From Clostridium sp. AWRP (GTDB lineage Bacteria > Bacillota > Clostridia > Clostridiales > Clostridiaceae): 64,000 nucleotides of DNA. Positions 52,401-60,444 of the stretch are shown piece after piece. Numbering within the stretch: position 1 is the stretch's first letter; the number at the start of each line of letters is the position of its first letter. The position numbers were made by a program, and so were the translations under genes. The stretch lies in contig NZ_CP029758.2 of the NCBI RefSeq assembly GCF_004006395.2, positions 124,001 to 188,000 on the forward strand, written 5' to 3'. The notes beneath the pieces were generated by a model, which saw only the letters and a program-made list of their open reading frames with translations, was not told the origin of the DNA and ran no database searches.

Positions 52401-53574
52401 ATTGTGTGCACTTATGAGGGCTAAGAGAGCGGTTATAGTAGGTGATGACAAACAAATAAGTCCAGAAACTATAGGTATTGATCAGGATGTGGTGCATGAT
52501 TTAATAGATAAGTATTTGAAAAATATACCTCAAAGGGAATGGTTTGATCTCCAAGTTAGTTTATATGATACAGCACTTAGGGTATTTCCAAGCAGATTAA
52601 TGTTGAAGGAACATTTTAGATGCGTACCGCAAATAATAAATTTTAGTAATGATTTAAGTTACTCAGGAGAAATAGTGCCTCTTAGATATCCTAAAATATA
52701 TGAAAAATTTTATCCGGCAATAAACACTGTTAAAGTAAATGGAGGGGTTAGAGATGCATCTAAGCCTATAAATGTTAAGGAAGCTGAATGTTTAGTAGAC
52801 AAAGTGGTTTCCTGCTGCAGGGATAAAAGATATTCTAATATGTCTATGGGCGTTATATCTTTACTTGGGGAACCTCAAGGTCATCTTATAGAAAATATGC
52901 TTAGAGAAAAAATAGGTGTAGAAGAGATGATAAGTAGAAAGCTTATATGTGGAGATGCTTACTCCTTTCAAGGTGACGAACGGGATATAATGTTTTTATC
53001 TATGGTTATTTCAAAGAATGTAAAATTTGCTCCACTTACTAAAGAAAATGACATGAGGAGATTTAATGTAGCAGCAAGTAGAGCTAGAAATCAGATGTGG
53101 CTATTCCATTCAATAGACTTAGAAGATTTAAATGAGGAATGTGTGCGTTATTCTCTGTTAAATTACTTCCTAAATTATAATAAGTATAGTGTTAAAAATA
53201 AAAGTATGGAATATGCATTTCAATCTAGATTTCAAAAAGATGTGTATGGCATTATAAAAAACAAGGGATATAAAATTGTGCCTGAGGTAAAAATAGGTAA
53301 GTACAAAATAGACTTTGTTGTGGAAGATGTGAGGAATAGGGTTGCAATTATATGTGATAGTGAGTTGTCTCAGAAAAATTACAGCTCTAAGGAAATTATG
53401 GAAACGCAATTAGATTTAGAAAGATTGGGTTGGATATTTTATAAGATAAGAGAAGGTGAATTTTATTATAATCCTGAAAGGGTTATGGAAAAACTTTGGA
53501 ATAAACTAAATAATATAGGGATTGAACAGTACAAGCTAGAAGAAATTCAGAATAAAAATCTTCAAGTTGTATAA
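49489..53574 (+). CDS. Large SF1 (UPF1-like) helicase with C-terminal nuclease-like domain, possible anti-phage protein
   Basis: A 1361-residue protein. A domain of about 270 residues precedes Walker A GPPGTGKSH (294-302). A helical insertion of about 600 residues separates it from Walker B IFDESSQ (about D962), VGDDKQISP, LKEHFRC, SFQGDERD and NVAASRARNQMW. The last 110 residues resemble a Vsr/DUF559-type PD-(D/E)xK domain: GKYKIDFVV with D1275 and QLDLERLGW. The usual AIECDG motif reads AIICDS, so the expected glutamate is missing. Helicase-nuclease fusions of this plan occur among DUF4011-helicase-Vsr and Hhe-like defence proteins. The ATG follows AGGAGGGGG. It stands alone beside repeat B4. 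Confidence 0.8.
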   Translation: MEYREKIKEIFSYLLRLKKLNEKSVRNVYDYDKLYWEEEFSHMAGCIVGKTVTSENWIEVNKKCGKLYQEFFNLYQENEKNGENFEIVFGHGLIVWNIDKKKILHPVLTTRMKIEFNKAKGSFILIPSGKTRLETSLFEGLKECNMSDIISFADEVSRVNLDPRNIEKIKSVFLNLISHIDVKGKLSQSKFSKKKINFEQFPVIYNSSVILVRKNSMKLWQVEIANIIDEIDNGCEIPDTIKALVDEDGSDYSGADKSEWKDVSDNLLFPLPANSEQKSIVKKICENYGVVVQGPPGTGKSHTIVNLICHLLSNGKRILVTSQTSRALKVLTEKIPEEIRPLCISVLGNDINSLNDLNKAVRKITDNLSMDPEIMDEEVKSLEKELNLCKRNEELLYEKLKNIREREKRNINYEGKEYDIVYIAKWVKDNKDKYCWMKDKIKIDQVMPLSDKEFNLLIYLLGDLDKDKKCKFDSMKNIINKLPDFNEICNKISEYKKLNGQYENYIKTVEGWHIPNDNKCNYEKVLELANICKSKITKLQEKNVWWNVFQDYHNSKISKQTFRDLLCKSSEYMLSLSRINNQIRNCKIEIPENVSKNKFIEDFDILFDAFNEKGKVGKIFMIFHPECKYILEYCKVNGDLLKNTDQALIVKLYTQQERIFAALKTMWNNVMEDYGGETINSNLRESEFIAIEQNLNYLDVIINWDIEYKREILRALGKISVPQNIDWHKKETYDYLIKCVNFIKNMNKYNEDKAYIEILKKLIKTTEKLRNLYKAVDNLNIDEVKKILSEFEEIKCVKNKSLKIDELIGKMKKVCPKTCMNILDNWTYDKEKFNSWGQAWKWAKLNSLLQNTYDFNDDNIGDLIENEKNREKVLIKDIVSKKTWYNQIIKTKESEKRSLFSWAQAVKRIGKGRGKMVPQYRKIAQKEMEKCKKVIPVWIMPLNRVIENIKLSKNMFDVIIFDESSQSDIFSLCALMRAKRAVIVGDDKQISPETIGIDQDVVHDLIDKYLKNIPQREWFDLQVSLYDTALRVFPSRLMLKEHFRCVPQIINFSNDLSYSGEIVPLRYPKIYEKFYPAINTVKVNGGVRDASKPINVKEAECLVDKVVSCCRDKRYSNMSMGVISLLGEPQGHLIENMLREKIGVEEMISRKLICGDAYSFQGDERDIMFLSMVISKNVKFAPLTKENDMRRFNVAASRARNQMWLFHSIDLEDLNEECVRYSLLNYFLNYNKYSVKNKSMEYAFQSRFQKDVYGIIKNKGYKIVPEVKIGKYKIDFVVEDVRNRVAIICDSELSQKNYSSKEIMETQLDLERLGWIFYKIREGEFYYNPERVMEKLWNKLNNIGIEQYKLEEIQNKNLQVV

Positions 53575-53577
53575 TAA

Positions 53578-53664
53578 AAGAAGGCTTGCTGCACTAATTA
53601 ATTAGTATGTCATTAATACTTCAGAAAATCTAAAAAATTATTTAGTGTATAAGCCTTCTTTACT
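53578..53664. terminator. Long inverted-repeat element or terminator after the helicase gene
   Basis: Ends AAGAAGGCTT...CACTAA and TTAGTG...AAGCCTTCTT are inverted, enclosing about 85 bases. The T-rich 3' flank makes it a possible terminator; its length suggests a small repeat element instead. Confidence 0.6.
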
Positions 53665-53762
53665 TAACTTTGTAATGATAACAATATTTTAAACAGTATT
53701 TCACAATTACAATAATTTATACATAGTATAAAGCATAGCAAGTAGTATTTGGAGTGAATTTA

Positions 53763-54830
53763 TTGTTGTATGCACTAATTCTTGCAGGAGGTAAAGGAAC
53801 AAGATTATTTCCATTATCTAGAGCTAAAAATCCAAAACAATTTTTAAAAATTGTAAATAATAAGAGTTTTTTAAGAAAAACTGTAGATAGAATCAAGCCT
53901 TTAGTTGATACAAATAATATATACGTGGTTACTAATGAGGAATATATAGATAGAGTTCAAGCAGAACTTCCGGATATAAGTAGAAATAATATATTTGCAG
54001 AACCAGAAAATAAGGAAACAGCCACCTGTATAGGATTTTCAGCGGTGAAATTGTTAAAAAAGGATCCTTTAGCTACTATGATAATTTTGCCTTCAGATCA
54101 TTATATAGAAAGTGAAAAATTATTTATAGATACCATAAATAAAGCGGTGGAAATTGCAGAAAAGAAAAAAGGACTTGTAACCATTGGAGTTAAACCTATA
54201 AGACCTGAAACAGGATATGGTTATATTGAAATGGGTGAAAAAATAAATATAGGAGTTAATGCTTTTAAAGTAGAAAGATTTTTAGAAAAGCCCAACATAG
54301 AAGTTGCAAAAGATTTAATATTAAAAGGAACTTATTTATGGAACAGTGGTATGTTTGTATGGAAGGTGGATGTTTTTTTAAGAGAAATGCAGAAATACCT
54401 TCCTAAAATGTATAAGTGTATGGACCTTATATATAAAAGTCTGGATACAAAACAGGAAGAGAAGGTAATACAGGAACAATATAAACGTATAGATGGGATA
54501 TCTGTAGATTTTGGGATAATGCAAAAAACCAGAAAAGCTTATGTCATTAAATGTGAATTTTTATGGGATGATATAGGTACTTTTACTGCATTAGGAAGGT
54601 TTCTTAAGGACGAAAAGGGTAACAATGTAAAGGGGAATACTGTAATAGAGTCCAGCGAAAGTTGCACTGTATTTGGAGGTGATAAACTTATAATAGTATT
54701 TGGGGTTAAGGATTTGATAGTGATAGACTCTGAAGATGTACTTTTAATTATGGACAAAAATAGAGATCAGGAGGTAAAATATTTAGTAGATATTTTAAAA
54801 AATAAAAGTAATTTAAAAAAATATATCTAA
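53763..54830 (+). CDS. manC: Mannose-1-phosphate guanylyltransferase
   Basis: About 355 residues. LILAGGKGTRLFPLSR, the FAEPENKETATCI motif and FLEKPN identify a GDP-mannose (or closely related NDP-sugar) pyrophosphorylase of type I without the C-terminal isomerase domain. GDP-mannose would feed surface or exopolysaccharide. Start choice is between TTG 53763 and 53766, following GGAG at 53751; the usual family N-terminus favours a start right before YALILAGG. No other mannose gene is adjacent. Confidence 0.85.
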   Translation: MLYALILAGGKGTRLFPLSRAKNPKQFLKIVNNKSFLRKTVDRIKPLVDTNNIYVVTNEEYIDRVQAELPDISRNNIFAEPENKETATCIGFSAVKLLKKDPLATMIILPSDHYIESEKLFIDTINKAVEIAEKKKGLVTIGVKPIRPETGYGYIEMGEKINIGVNAFKVERFLEKPNIEVAKDLILKGTYLWNSGMFVWKVDVFLREMQKYLPKMYKCMDLIYKSLDTKQEEKVIQEQYKRIDGISVDFGIMQKTRKAYVIKCEFLWDDIGTFTALGRFLKDEKGNNVKGNTVIESSESCTVFGGDKLIIVFGVKDLIVIDSEDVLLIMDKNRDQEVKYLVDILKNKSNLKKYI

Positions 54831-54879
54831 TGAAGAGATTGTAATTACGGAATATAGAACCAGTTTCCATTTAAAAGAT

Positions 54880-54925
54880 AATGTCAGTGAGTTTGTAAAA
54901 TATCAAAGTCGCTGACAATTTTTTA
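54880..54925 (+). terminator. Terminator after manC, overlapping the converging gene
   Basis: TGTCAG / CTGACA with extra pairs and a long loop, followed by ATTTTTTATT. It overlaps the 3' end of the minus-strand GIY-YIG gene. Confidence 0.7.
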
Positions 54926-55154
54926 TTAAATTTAGCTTATTTTGTCGACTCATTTTTTTTATAATGAACTCTCTATGTAAGGCATCACCTTTTAGTACAT
55001 ACTCTTCAAAATAAATTAGCTTTACGGGAAGCCTTCCTCTAGTATATTTGGCGCCCTTTCCTTTGTTATGAGTGGATATTCTTTTGCCTAAATTATTGGT
55101 GTAACCTGTATAAAGCGTTCCATCACTACATTCTAATATGTATACATAATTCAT
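54903..55154 (-). CDS. GIY-YIG endonuclease-fold protein (UPF0213)
   Basis: An 83-residue stand-alone GIY-YIG domain. YVYILECSDGTLYTGYTNN carries the two GIY/YIG-like strands, and R29 and the later glutamate are the likely catalytic pair. UPF0213 members are proposed structure-specific nucleases in DNA repair, without firm function. The ATG has a weak site. It follows the alkyladenine glycosylase gene by 20 bases, so both may form a small repair operon. Confidence 0.88.
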   Translation of the reverse strand: MNYVYILECSDGTLYTGYTNNLGKRISTHNKGKGAKYTRGRLPVKLIYFEEYVLKGDALHREFIIKKMSRQNKLNLIKNCQRL

Positions 55155-55174
55155 TTTATAATTTCTTTCATAGT

Positions 55175-55789
55175 TTATTTTACGGATACGTAAGGATTAT
55201 TTTCTATATAAAACCGCCAGAGATAATGTGAAGCTTCCTCAGCATAATCTACGCCTATACGTTTAGAACTTTTTATGCTGATATTTTCAATAGCAGTTCC
55301 TTCGATGTACAGGTCACTTTTACAAAGATCTTTCCTATTTTGGCTTTTGTCTATGAGAAATGCTTTGCATAGTTTCCCAGGGCCGTTGGTTAAATTCTTA
55401 ATTTGACGTTTATTTAATAGGTTGTATTCTTTTTCATATCTATTTAATGACATATCTTCTAGACAAGTGAGAGGTTCTAATGCTCTTATAAGGACTCCTT
55501 CAGGAATACCTTCACTTTCAGTTACTACATTGAAGCAATAGTACATGCCATATATCATAAATACGTATGAAAAACCGCATGGACCATACAAGGCTTCTGT
55601 TCGTTTAGTACGTCTATTTCCATAGGCATGAGCAGCTTTATCTATAATTCCTTTATAGGCTTCTGTTTCTACTATTTTTCCAGACAATCTTTTACCGTTT
55701 ATTTCATGAACTAGTATTTTACCTAAGAGATTTTTTGCTACGGATAAAGTATCTTTTCCGTAAAAATCTCTATCTAATTTGTTAGACAA
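55175..55789 (-). CDS. 3-methyladenine DNA glycosylase (Mpg/AAG family)
   Basis: A 204-residue glycosylase of the AAG fold. LLGKILVHEINGKRLSGKIVETEAY is the family opening with the catalytic glutamate, and AHAYGNRRTKRTEALYGPCGFSYVFMIYGMYYC carries the intercalating tyrosine region. It removes alkylated or deaminated purines. The ATG at 55789 has AGGGAGG upstream. It is co-oriented with the GIY-YIG gene. Confidence 0.94.
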   Translation of the reverse strand: MSNKLDRDFYGKDTLSVAKNLLGKILVHEINGKRLSGKIVETEAYKGIIDKAAHAYGNRRTKRTEALYGPCGFSYVFMIYGMYYCFNVVTESEGIPEGVLIRALEPLTCLEDMSLNRYEKEYNLLNKRQIKNLTNGPGKLCKAFLIDKSQNRKDLCKSDLYIEGTAIENISIKSSKRIGVDYAEEASHYLWRFYIENNPYVSVK

Positions 55790-55900
55790 ATTATGCAGCC
55801 TCCCTTAGCCTTATATGATATTATTATATCATATAAAACTAATAATTATGTTATAGGGATTTTCAACTAGAAAGTCTTTATGGAGTGGGAGATTAAAATT

Positions 55901-57178
55901 ATGAAAATACTTTATTATGATTGTTTTTCTGGAATAAGTGGAGACATGAATTTAGGGGCTTTAATAGATGCTGGAGTAGATAAGGACTATTTAACTTTTG
56001 AATTATCAAAGCTTAATGTGGATGGTTATGAGATTAATATTAAGAAGGATGTAAAAAATGGAATATCAGGAACTAAAGTAGACGTAATTTTGAAAAATAA
56101 TTCTGTATGTGCACATCATCATAGAAATTTAGAATATATAGAAAACATGATAAGTTCAAGCTGTTTAAGTTCTAAAGTTAAAGAAATAAGTAAGGAAATT
56201 TTTAGAAAAGTAGCGCAAGCTGAAGCAAAGGTGCACAGTAAACCTATAAATGAAGTTCACTTTCATGAAGTTGGGGCAGTAGATTCTATAGTAGATATTG
56301 TTGGAGCTGCTATATGTTTTGATTATTTGAATGTGGATAAAGTGGAAGCTTCCAAGGTGGAAGTTGGTAGTGGGTTTGTAAAATGTGCTCATGGTATATT
56401 ACCTGTGCCAGCACCTGCTACAGCAGAGATATTAAAAAACGTTCCTATAGAATCTAAAGTAAATTTTGAAGCCACTACACCAACAGGTGCAGCTATTTTA
56501 TCTTATATATGTTCAAATTTTACTTCGGATAAAAATTTTAAAGTAACAAAAATAGGATATGGAATAGGAAGTAAGGATAATGATGATATTCCAAATGTTT
56601 TAAGGGTTTTTATAGGAGAACCTATATCTTATGAAAAGAATAGCCATAAAGATTGTTATTGGAATAAAGATGAGAAAACTGAATATATATTAGATAGAAG
56701 AAACATGGATAAATCTAACTCTAAAGATGAATTAGGATGTATTAGAGAAGAAGCACAGGTTATAGAATGCAATATAGATGATATGAATCCTGAAAAATAT
56801 CAATATATAATAGATAAATCGTTACAAATAGGAGCTTTAGATGCATACTTGACTCCCATAATAATGAAGAAGGGAAGGCCAGCAGTAAAATTGAGTGTGC
56901 TTTATAAGGATGAAGTAGAAAAAGAGATTAGAGATATTATTTTAACAGAAACTACTACCTTGGGATTTAGAAAATATAAAGTAGAAAGGAATATGTTATA
57001 TAGAGATTTTACAAAGGTAGTTACAAAGTATGGTGAAGTAAATGTAAAAAATGCTTATTACAAAGGCAAAAAAATAAAAAGCAAAATTGAATATGAGGAT
57101 TGTAAAAAACTTGCTTTAAAAAATAAAATAAGTATAGATGAAATATATAGGGAGGTTATGTCTAAAACATTTAAATGA
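55901..57178 (+). CDS. larC: LarC nickel-insertion protein (nickel-pincer cofactor synthesis)
   Basis: A 425-residue LarC. LYYDCFSGISGDMNLGALIDAG and NEVHFHEVGAVDSIVDIVGAA are hallmarks, a CAHHHRN histidine patch probably binds nickel, and TPTGAAIL closes the first half. LarC is a CTP-dependent nickel cyclometallase that puts Ni into the pyridinium pincer cofactor of lactate racemase-type enzymes. Here it is one unbroken frame, unlike species with a programmed frameshift. I choose ATG 55901 behind GTGGGAG. larA, larB and larE are not in the window. Confidence 0.92.
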   Translation: MKILYYDCFSGISGDMNLGALIDAGVDKDYLTFELSKLNVDGYEINIKKDVKNGISGTKVDVILKNNSVCAHHHRNLEYIENMISSSCLSSKVKEISKEIFRKVAQAEAKVHSKPINEVHFHEVGAVDSIVDIVGAAICFDYLNVDKVEASKVEVGSGFVKCAHGILPVPAPATAEILKNVPIESKVNFEATTPTGAAILSYICSNFTSDKNFKVTKIGYGIGSKDNDDIPNVLRVFIGEPISYEKNSHKDCYWNKDEKTEYILDRRNMDKSNSKDELGCIREEAQVIECNIDDMNPEKYQYIIDKSLQIGALDAYLTPIIMKKGRPAVKLSVLYKDEVEKEIRDIILTETTTLGFRKYKVERNMLYRDFTKVVTKYGEVNVKNAYYKGKKIKSKIEYEDCKKLALKNKISIDEIYREVMSKTFK

Positions 57179-57508
57179 AAAAGTGTTTTAGATGAAAAAT
57201 TGCGGGATAAAATGAATTGTGCAATATTAAGTGGAAATTATTGAATATTTGCATATAAAATTAATATAATATTATTTTACATTATATTAATTTTATTAAA
57301 TGTTGTTATGCTAATAAATGCATCTAATGTTATTTTATTGACAAATAACTGCTAAAAGGTATAATTATGGTATATGGTTTAAATAATTCATATTGTTTAA
57401 TAGAAATTCATTTTTTATATTATTGCGTATTTTCCCATAAATGAGAAGGAGATGGCTATTTTTTAAAGACTTGTTTTTCATATTATTATTTATCAGGAGG
57501 AATAGCAG
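57179..57508 (+). promoter_or_regulatory. Intergenic region with promoter for the radical SAM gene
   Basis: About 330 bases without an ORF. TTGACA at 57338-57343, a 16-base spacer and TATAAT at 57360-57365 form a good promoter, giving a leader of about 135 bases. No clear riboswitch or terminator was seen in the leader. Confidence 0.7.
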
Positions 57509-58891
57509 ATGAAGGTAACTGGAATATTGGAAAAGGCAACTAAGAATGCATTAGCTAAAGCCGGTGTAGAATTGCTCAATAGAGACCCAGAAGAAAGCCT
57601 TGATAAGCTGTTTGCTTTGATTAAGAAAACAGTAAAAAGAGACGAAGAAAATTTAGCTAGAGTAGAAAGGGTTCAAGAATTATACGAAACTAATCAAGCA
57701 ATTCATAAACTTGTTATAGGCATTATTAGAAATTCTAATAAAAAGTGTATGGATAAACTTTTTACCAATTTTTTCTCAAATGCAGTTTGGTATGGAATGC
57801 CAAAAAGAGAACAGTTTTTTCAAGATACAGGTATAAAGACACCATTTACAATATTGATTAGTCCATCTATGAGATGTAATTTGAGGTGTACAGGATGTTA
57901 CGCTTCAAGTTATAGTAAAGAGGATGATATTCCCAAAGAGGAAGTAGATAGAATTATTGGTGAAGCTAGAAAACTTGGAATTTATTATTTTATAATTCTT
58001 GGTGGAGAACCGTTTATAAATGACTATATGCTTGATATATACAAAAAATATAATGATTGTATATTTACACCATTTTCAAATGGCACTCTTTTTGATGAAA
58101 AATTAGCAGATAAGATAAAAAAGCTGGGAAATGTAATTCCTATGTTTTCTGTGGAGGGATTTGAAGAAGAGACAGATAAAAGAAGAGGAAAAGGTATATT
58201 CAAAAAAGTTATGCATGCAATGGATCTTTTGAAGGAAAGAGGAGTTTTATTTGGAGTATCTACTGCAACCAGTAGGTATAACATAGATACAGTTACATCA
58301 AGTGAATTTATAGACATGCTTGTTGAAAAGGGAGCAAAAATGGGGTGGTATTTCTTATTTATGCCTGTAGGTAAAGAACCTGATGTAAATTTGATGCTTA
58401 CGCCAGAGCAGAGAATACGATTAGGAGAAAAAATAAGAGAAATAAGAAATACGAAGCCATATTTTACTATTGACTTTTTTAATGATGCACCTTATGTTGG
58501 AGGATGTATTGCAGGAAAATACTATTGTCACATAAATTCCGAGGAAGAAGTAGAGCCTTGTATATTTGCACATTTTGCAGTAGATAATTTAAAAGGCAAA
58601 AAACTTGTAGATGTATTTAAGTCAGATCTTTTTAAGGAATTAAGAAATAGACAACCATATAATAAGAATTTGCTATTGCCTTGCATGATGATTGACAATA
58701 CCAATGAAATTAGGGAAATTGCAAAAAAGACAGGTGCGAGGCCTACAGATGAAGGTGCAAGAATGATGCTTGAAAATCTAGAATTTCAAAAGCAACTTGA
58801 TAAAGTATCAGAGGAATATAAGCCTTATGCAGAAAAGGCTTGGGAAAAAGATTTTAATTCCGAAGGAAATTATAAAATGTCTAAAGGCTAA
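57509..58891 (+). CDS. Radical SAM protein of unknown substrate
   Basis: A 460-residue enzyme. A helical N-terminal extension of about 105 residues precedes the radical SAM core with CNLRCTGC (C123, C127, C130) and LGGEPF. The C-terminal region has three further cysteines (CIAGKYYCHI, EPC) and a CMMID motif, like a SPASM-type auxiliary cluster region. Substrate is unknown; relatives modify peptides or activate enzymes. An ATG with CAGGAGGAA upstream starts it. No peptide-precursor gene is adjacent. Confidence 0.87.
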   Translation: MKVTGILEKATKNALAKAGVELLNRDPEESLDKLFALIKKTVKRDEENLARVERVQELYETNQAIHKLVIGIIRNSNKKCMDKLFTNFFSNAVWYGMPKREQFFQDTGIKTPFTILISPSMRCNLRCTGCYASSYSKEDDIPKEEVDRIIGEARKLGIYYFIILGGEPFINDYMLDIYKKYNDCIFTPFSNGTLFDEKLADKIKKLGNVIPMFSVEGFEEETDKRRGKGIFKKVMHAMDLLKERGVLFGVSTATSRYNIDTVTSSEFIDMLVEKGAKMGWYFLFMPVGKEPDVNLMLTPEQRIRLGEKIREIRNTKPYFTIDFFNDAPYVGGCIAGKYYCHINSEEEVEPCIFAHFAVDNLKGKKLVDVFKSDLFKELRNRQPYNKNLLLPCMMIDNTNEIREIAKKTGARPTDEGARMMLENLEFQKQLDKVSEEYKPYAEKAWEKDFNSEGNYKMSKG

Positions 58892-58900
58892 ACCTTTAAA

Positions 58901-58936
58901 ATATCCAGAGAGATTTATTCTCTGGATATTTTACTT
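58901..58936 (+). terminator. Terminator after the radical SAM gene
   Basis: Arms ATATCCAGAGA / TCTCTGGATAT with a seven-base loop and a T-rich tail. Confidence 0.9.
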
Positions 58937-59030
58937 TAATCAGAAATTTATGATTAATCACTGAAGTTGAAAGATGATTGGTATTATTATAAAATATACA
59001 TATTAGATTGAGATCAATAGGAGAATATTT

Positions 59031-60296
59031 ATGAAAAGATATATAAGACAAACATTACTTTTAATAATGTTAGTAACGTTATGTTTAATGGTAGTTTCCT
59101 GTAATAAAAAGCAGGATAGCGAAAACAATGAAAGAGTACTTAAAGGAAATATTAAAATTGTTACAGATGTAGAACATGGACCTCAATTTGAACTTGCAGC
59201 AGAGGCATTTGAAAAATTACATAAGAAAGTTAATATAAATGTTATTACAGTAAAGGATACAGATAATAATGTTGAAGCGATATTTAATGGACTGCAGTAT
59301 CAAGCAGACATAACTACAATAGATGATAGCAGTATCAAGCACATTATAATCAGAAATCCAGAAAAATTTTTAAATATGACAGATTCGGTAAAGGGATATA
59401 AGGATAAATTATTAACCAATAAAATTTATAATGATACTATAAAAGGGAAAATTTATGCTTTACCTTGGGACACCTATCCTAAAGCCTTGCTATATAGAAA
59501 AGATATATTTGATAAAGAAGGAATAGATGTAAATAGAATTAAAAGCTGGAGCGATTATATAGAAGTAGGAAGAAAAATAAGTAAGGATACAGCAAAGATA
59601 TTTATTGCAAATTCTTCAGAAGACAATAATGATATTTATCTACTACTCTCAAATCAATTGGGAACATCTTATTTTAATCAATCTGGGAAATTAGACTTTA
59701 AATCGCAAAAATGGGCTAGAGTTGTTGAAATATCAAAGATCCTTTATGGAGAAGGGCTTATACAAGAAATTCCTTCTAAAGATGAAGTTATAAACAAGGC
59801 ACAGCTAAACAAGATAGTATCCTTTATAGCAGATCCTACTTATGTAGTAACTTTAATGAACAAGTTTCCACAGTCTAAAGGTAAGTGGGGAGTAATGAAA
59901 TTACCTGCTTTTGAAGATGGAGGTAATAGGGATGTGTCTTTAGGTGGAGTTAATTTAGTTATAAATAAAAATACTTCTGAATCAAATTTGTCAGAGGAAT
60001 TTGTAAAATTTGCACTTACAGATGGAAAGCTTCAAATGGATTTATTAAATAAGTATGGAAGATTCCCGGTTAACACAGATGCTTATAATTTTGTAGATTT
60101 AAATAAAAACATAACGTATTTTGATAGTACAATATGGAATCTTTTTGAGAGTGTAGAACAAGGATCATTTAGTATAAATTATACAAAAAATTTTCCTGAT
60201 ATAAGAGAAAAAATAAAAGGAGTTTTAAATCAAACAAACATTAAAGGTGAAAATTACAAATCTATAATAGAAGGGATGGAAGCAATTTTAAAATAA
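59031..60296 (+). CDS. Extracellular solute-binding lipoprotein (family 1, sugar type)
   Basis: A 421-residue lipoprotein with lipobox VVSC at about residue 24. The chain shows the family 1 (maltose/sugar) binding-protein pattern, for example IVTDVEHGPQFELAAEAFEKL near the N-terminus and IYALPWDTYPKALLYRKDIF in the middle. It would deliver a sugar or related ligand to an ABC permease, but no permease or ATPase gene is adjacent. The ATG follows ATAGGAGAA. The ligand is unknown. Confidence 0.87.
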   Translation: MKRYIRQTLLLIMLVTLCLMVVSCNKKQDSENNERVLKGNIKIVTDVEHGPQFELAAEAFEKLHKKVNINVITVKDTDNNVEAIFNGLQYQADITTIDDSSIKHIIIRNPEKFLNMTDSVKGYKDKLLTNKIYNDTIKGKIYALPWDTYPKALLYRKDIFDKEGIDVNRIKSWSDYIEVGRKISKDTAKIFIANSSEDNNDIYLLLSNQLGTSYFNQSGKLDFKSQKWARVVEISKILYGEGLIQEIPSKDEVINKAQLNKIVSFIADPTYVVTLMNKFPQSKGKWGVMKLPAFEDGGNRDVSLGGVNLVINKNTSESNLSEEFVKFALTDGKLQMDLLNKYGRFPVNTDAYNFVDLNKNITYFDSTIWNLFESVEQGSFSINYTKNFPDIREKIKGVLNQTNIKGENYKSIIEGMEAILK

Positions 60297-60378
60297 ATTC
60301 ATGAAACGTTTACAAAATTAGCAAAATGATGTATAATAGGAATATAGGGGATTAATCATAGGGATTTTTTAACATAAA

Positions 60379-60425
60379 TAAAACCTTTTAACTAGGAGCG
60401 TTAGTAGTTAAGAGGTTTTATTTTA
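60379..60425. terminator. Bidirectional terminator between converging genes
   Basis: AAAACCT...AACTA / TAGTT...AGGTTTT stem with A-rich and T-rich flanks, between the solute-binding protein and the glycosyltransferase. Confidence 0.82.
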
Positions 60426-60444
60426 TAAAAAAATTTAGGAGTGT

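Noticed and set aside
55901..57178. Programmed frameshift in larC
   Set aside because: The reading frame is continuous across both halves, so no frameshift is needed.
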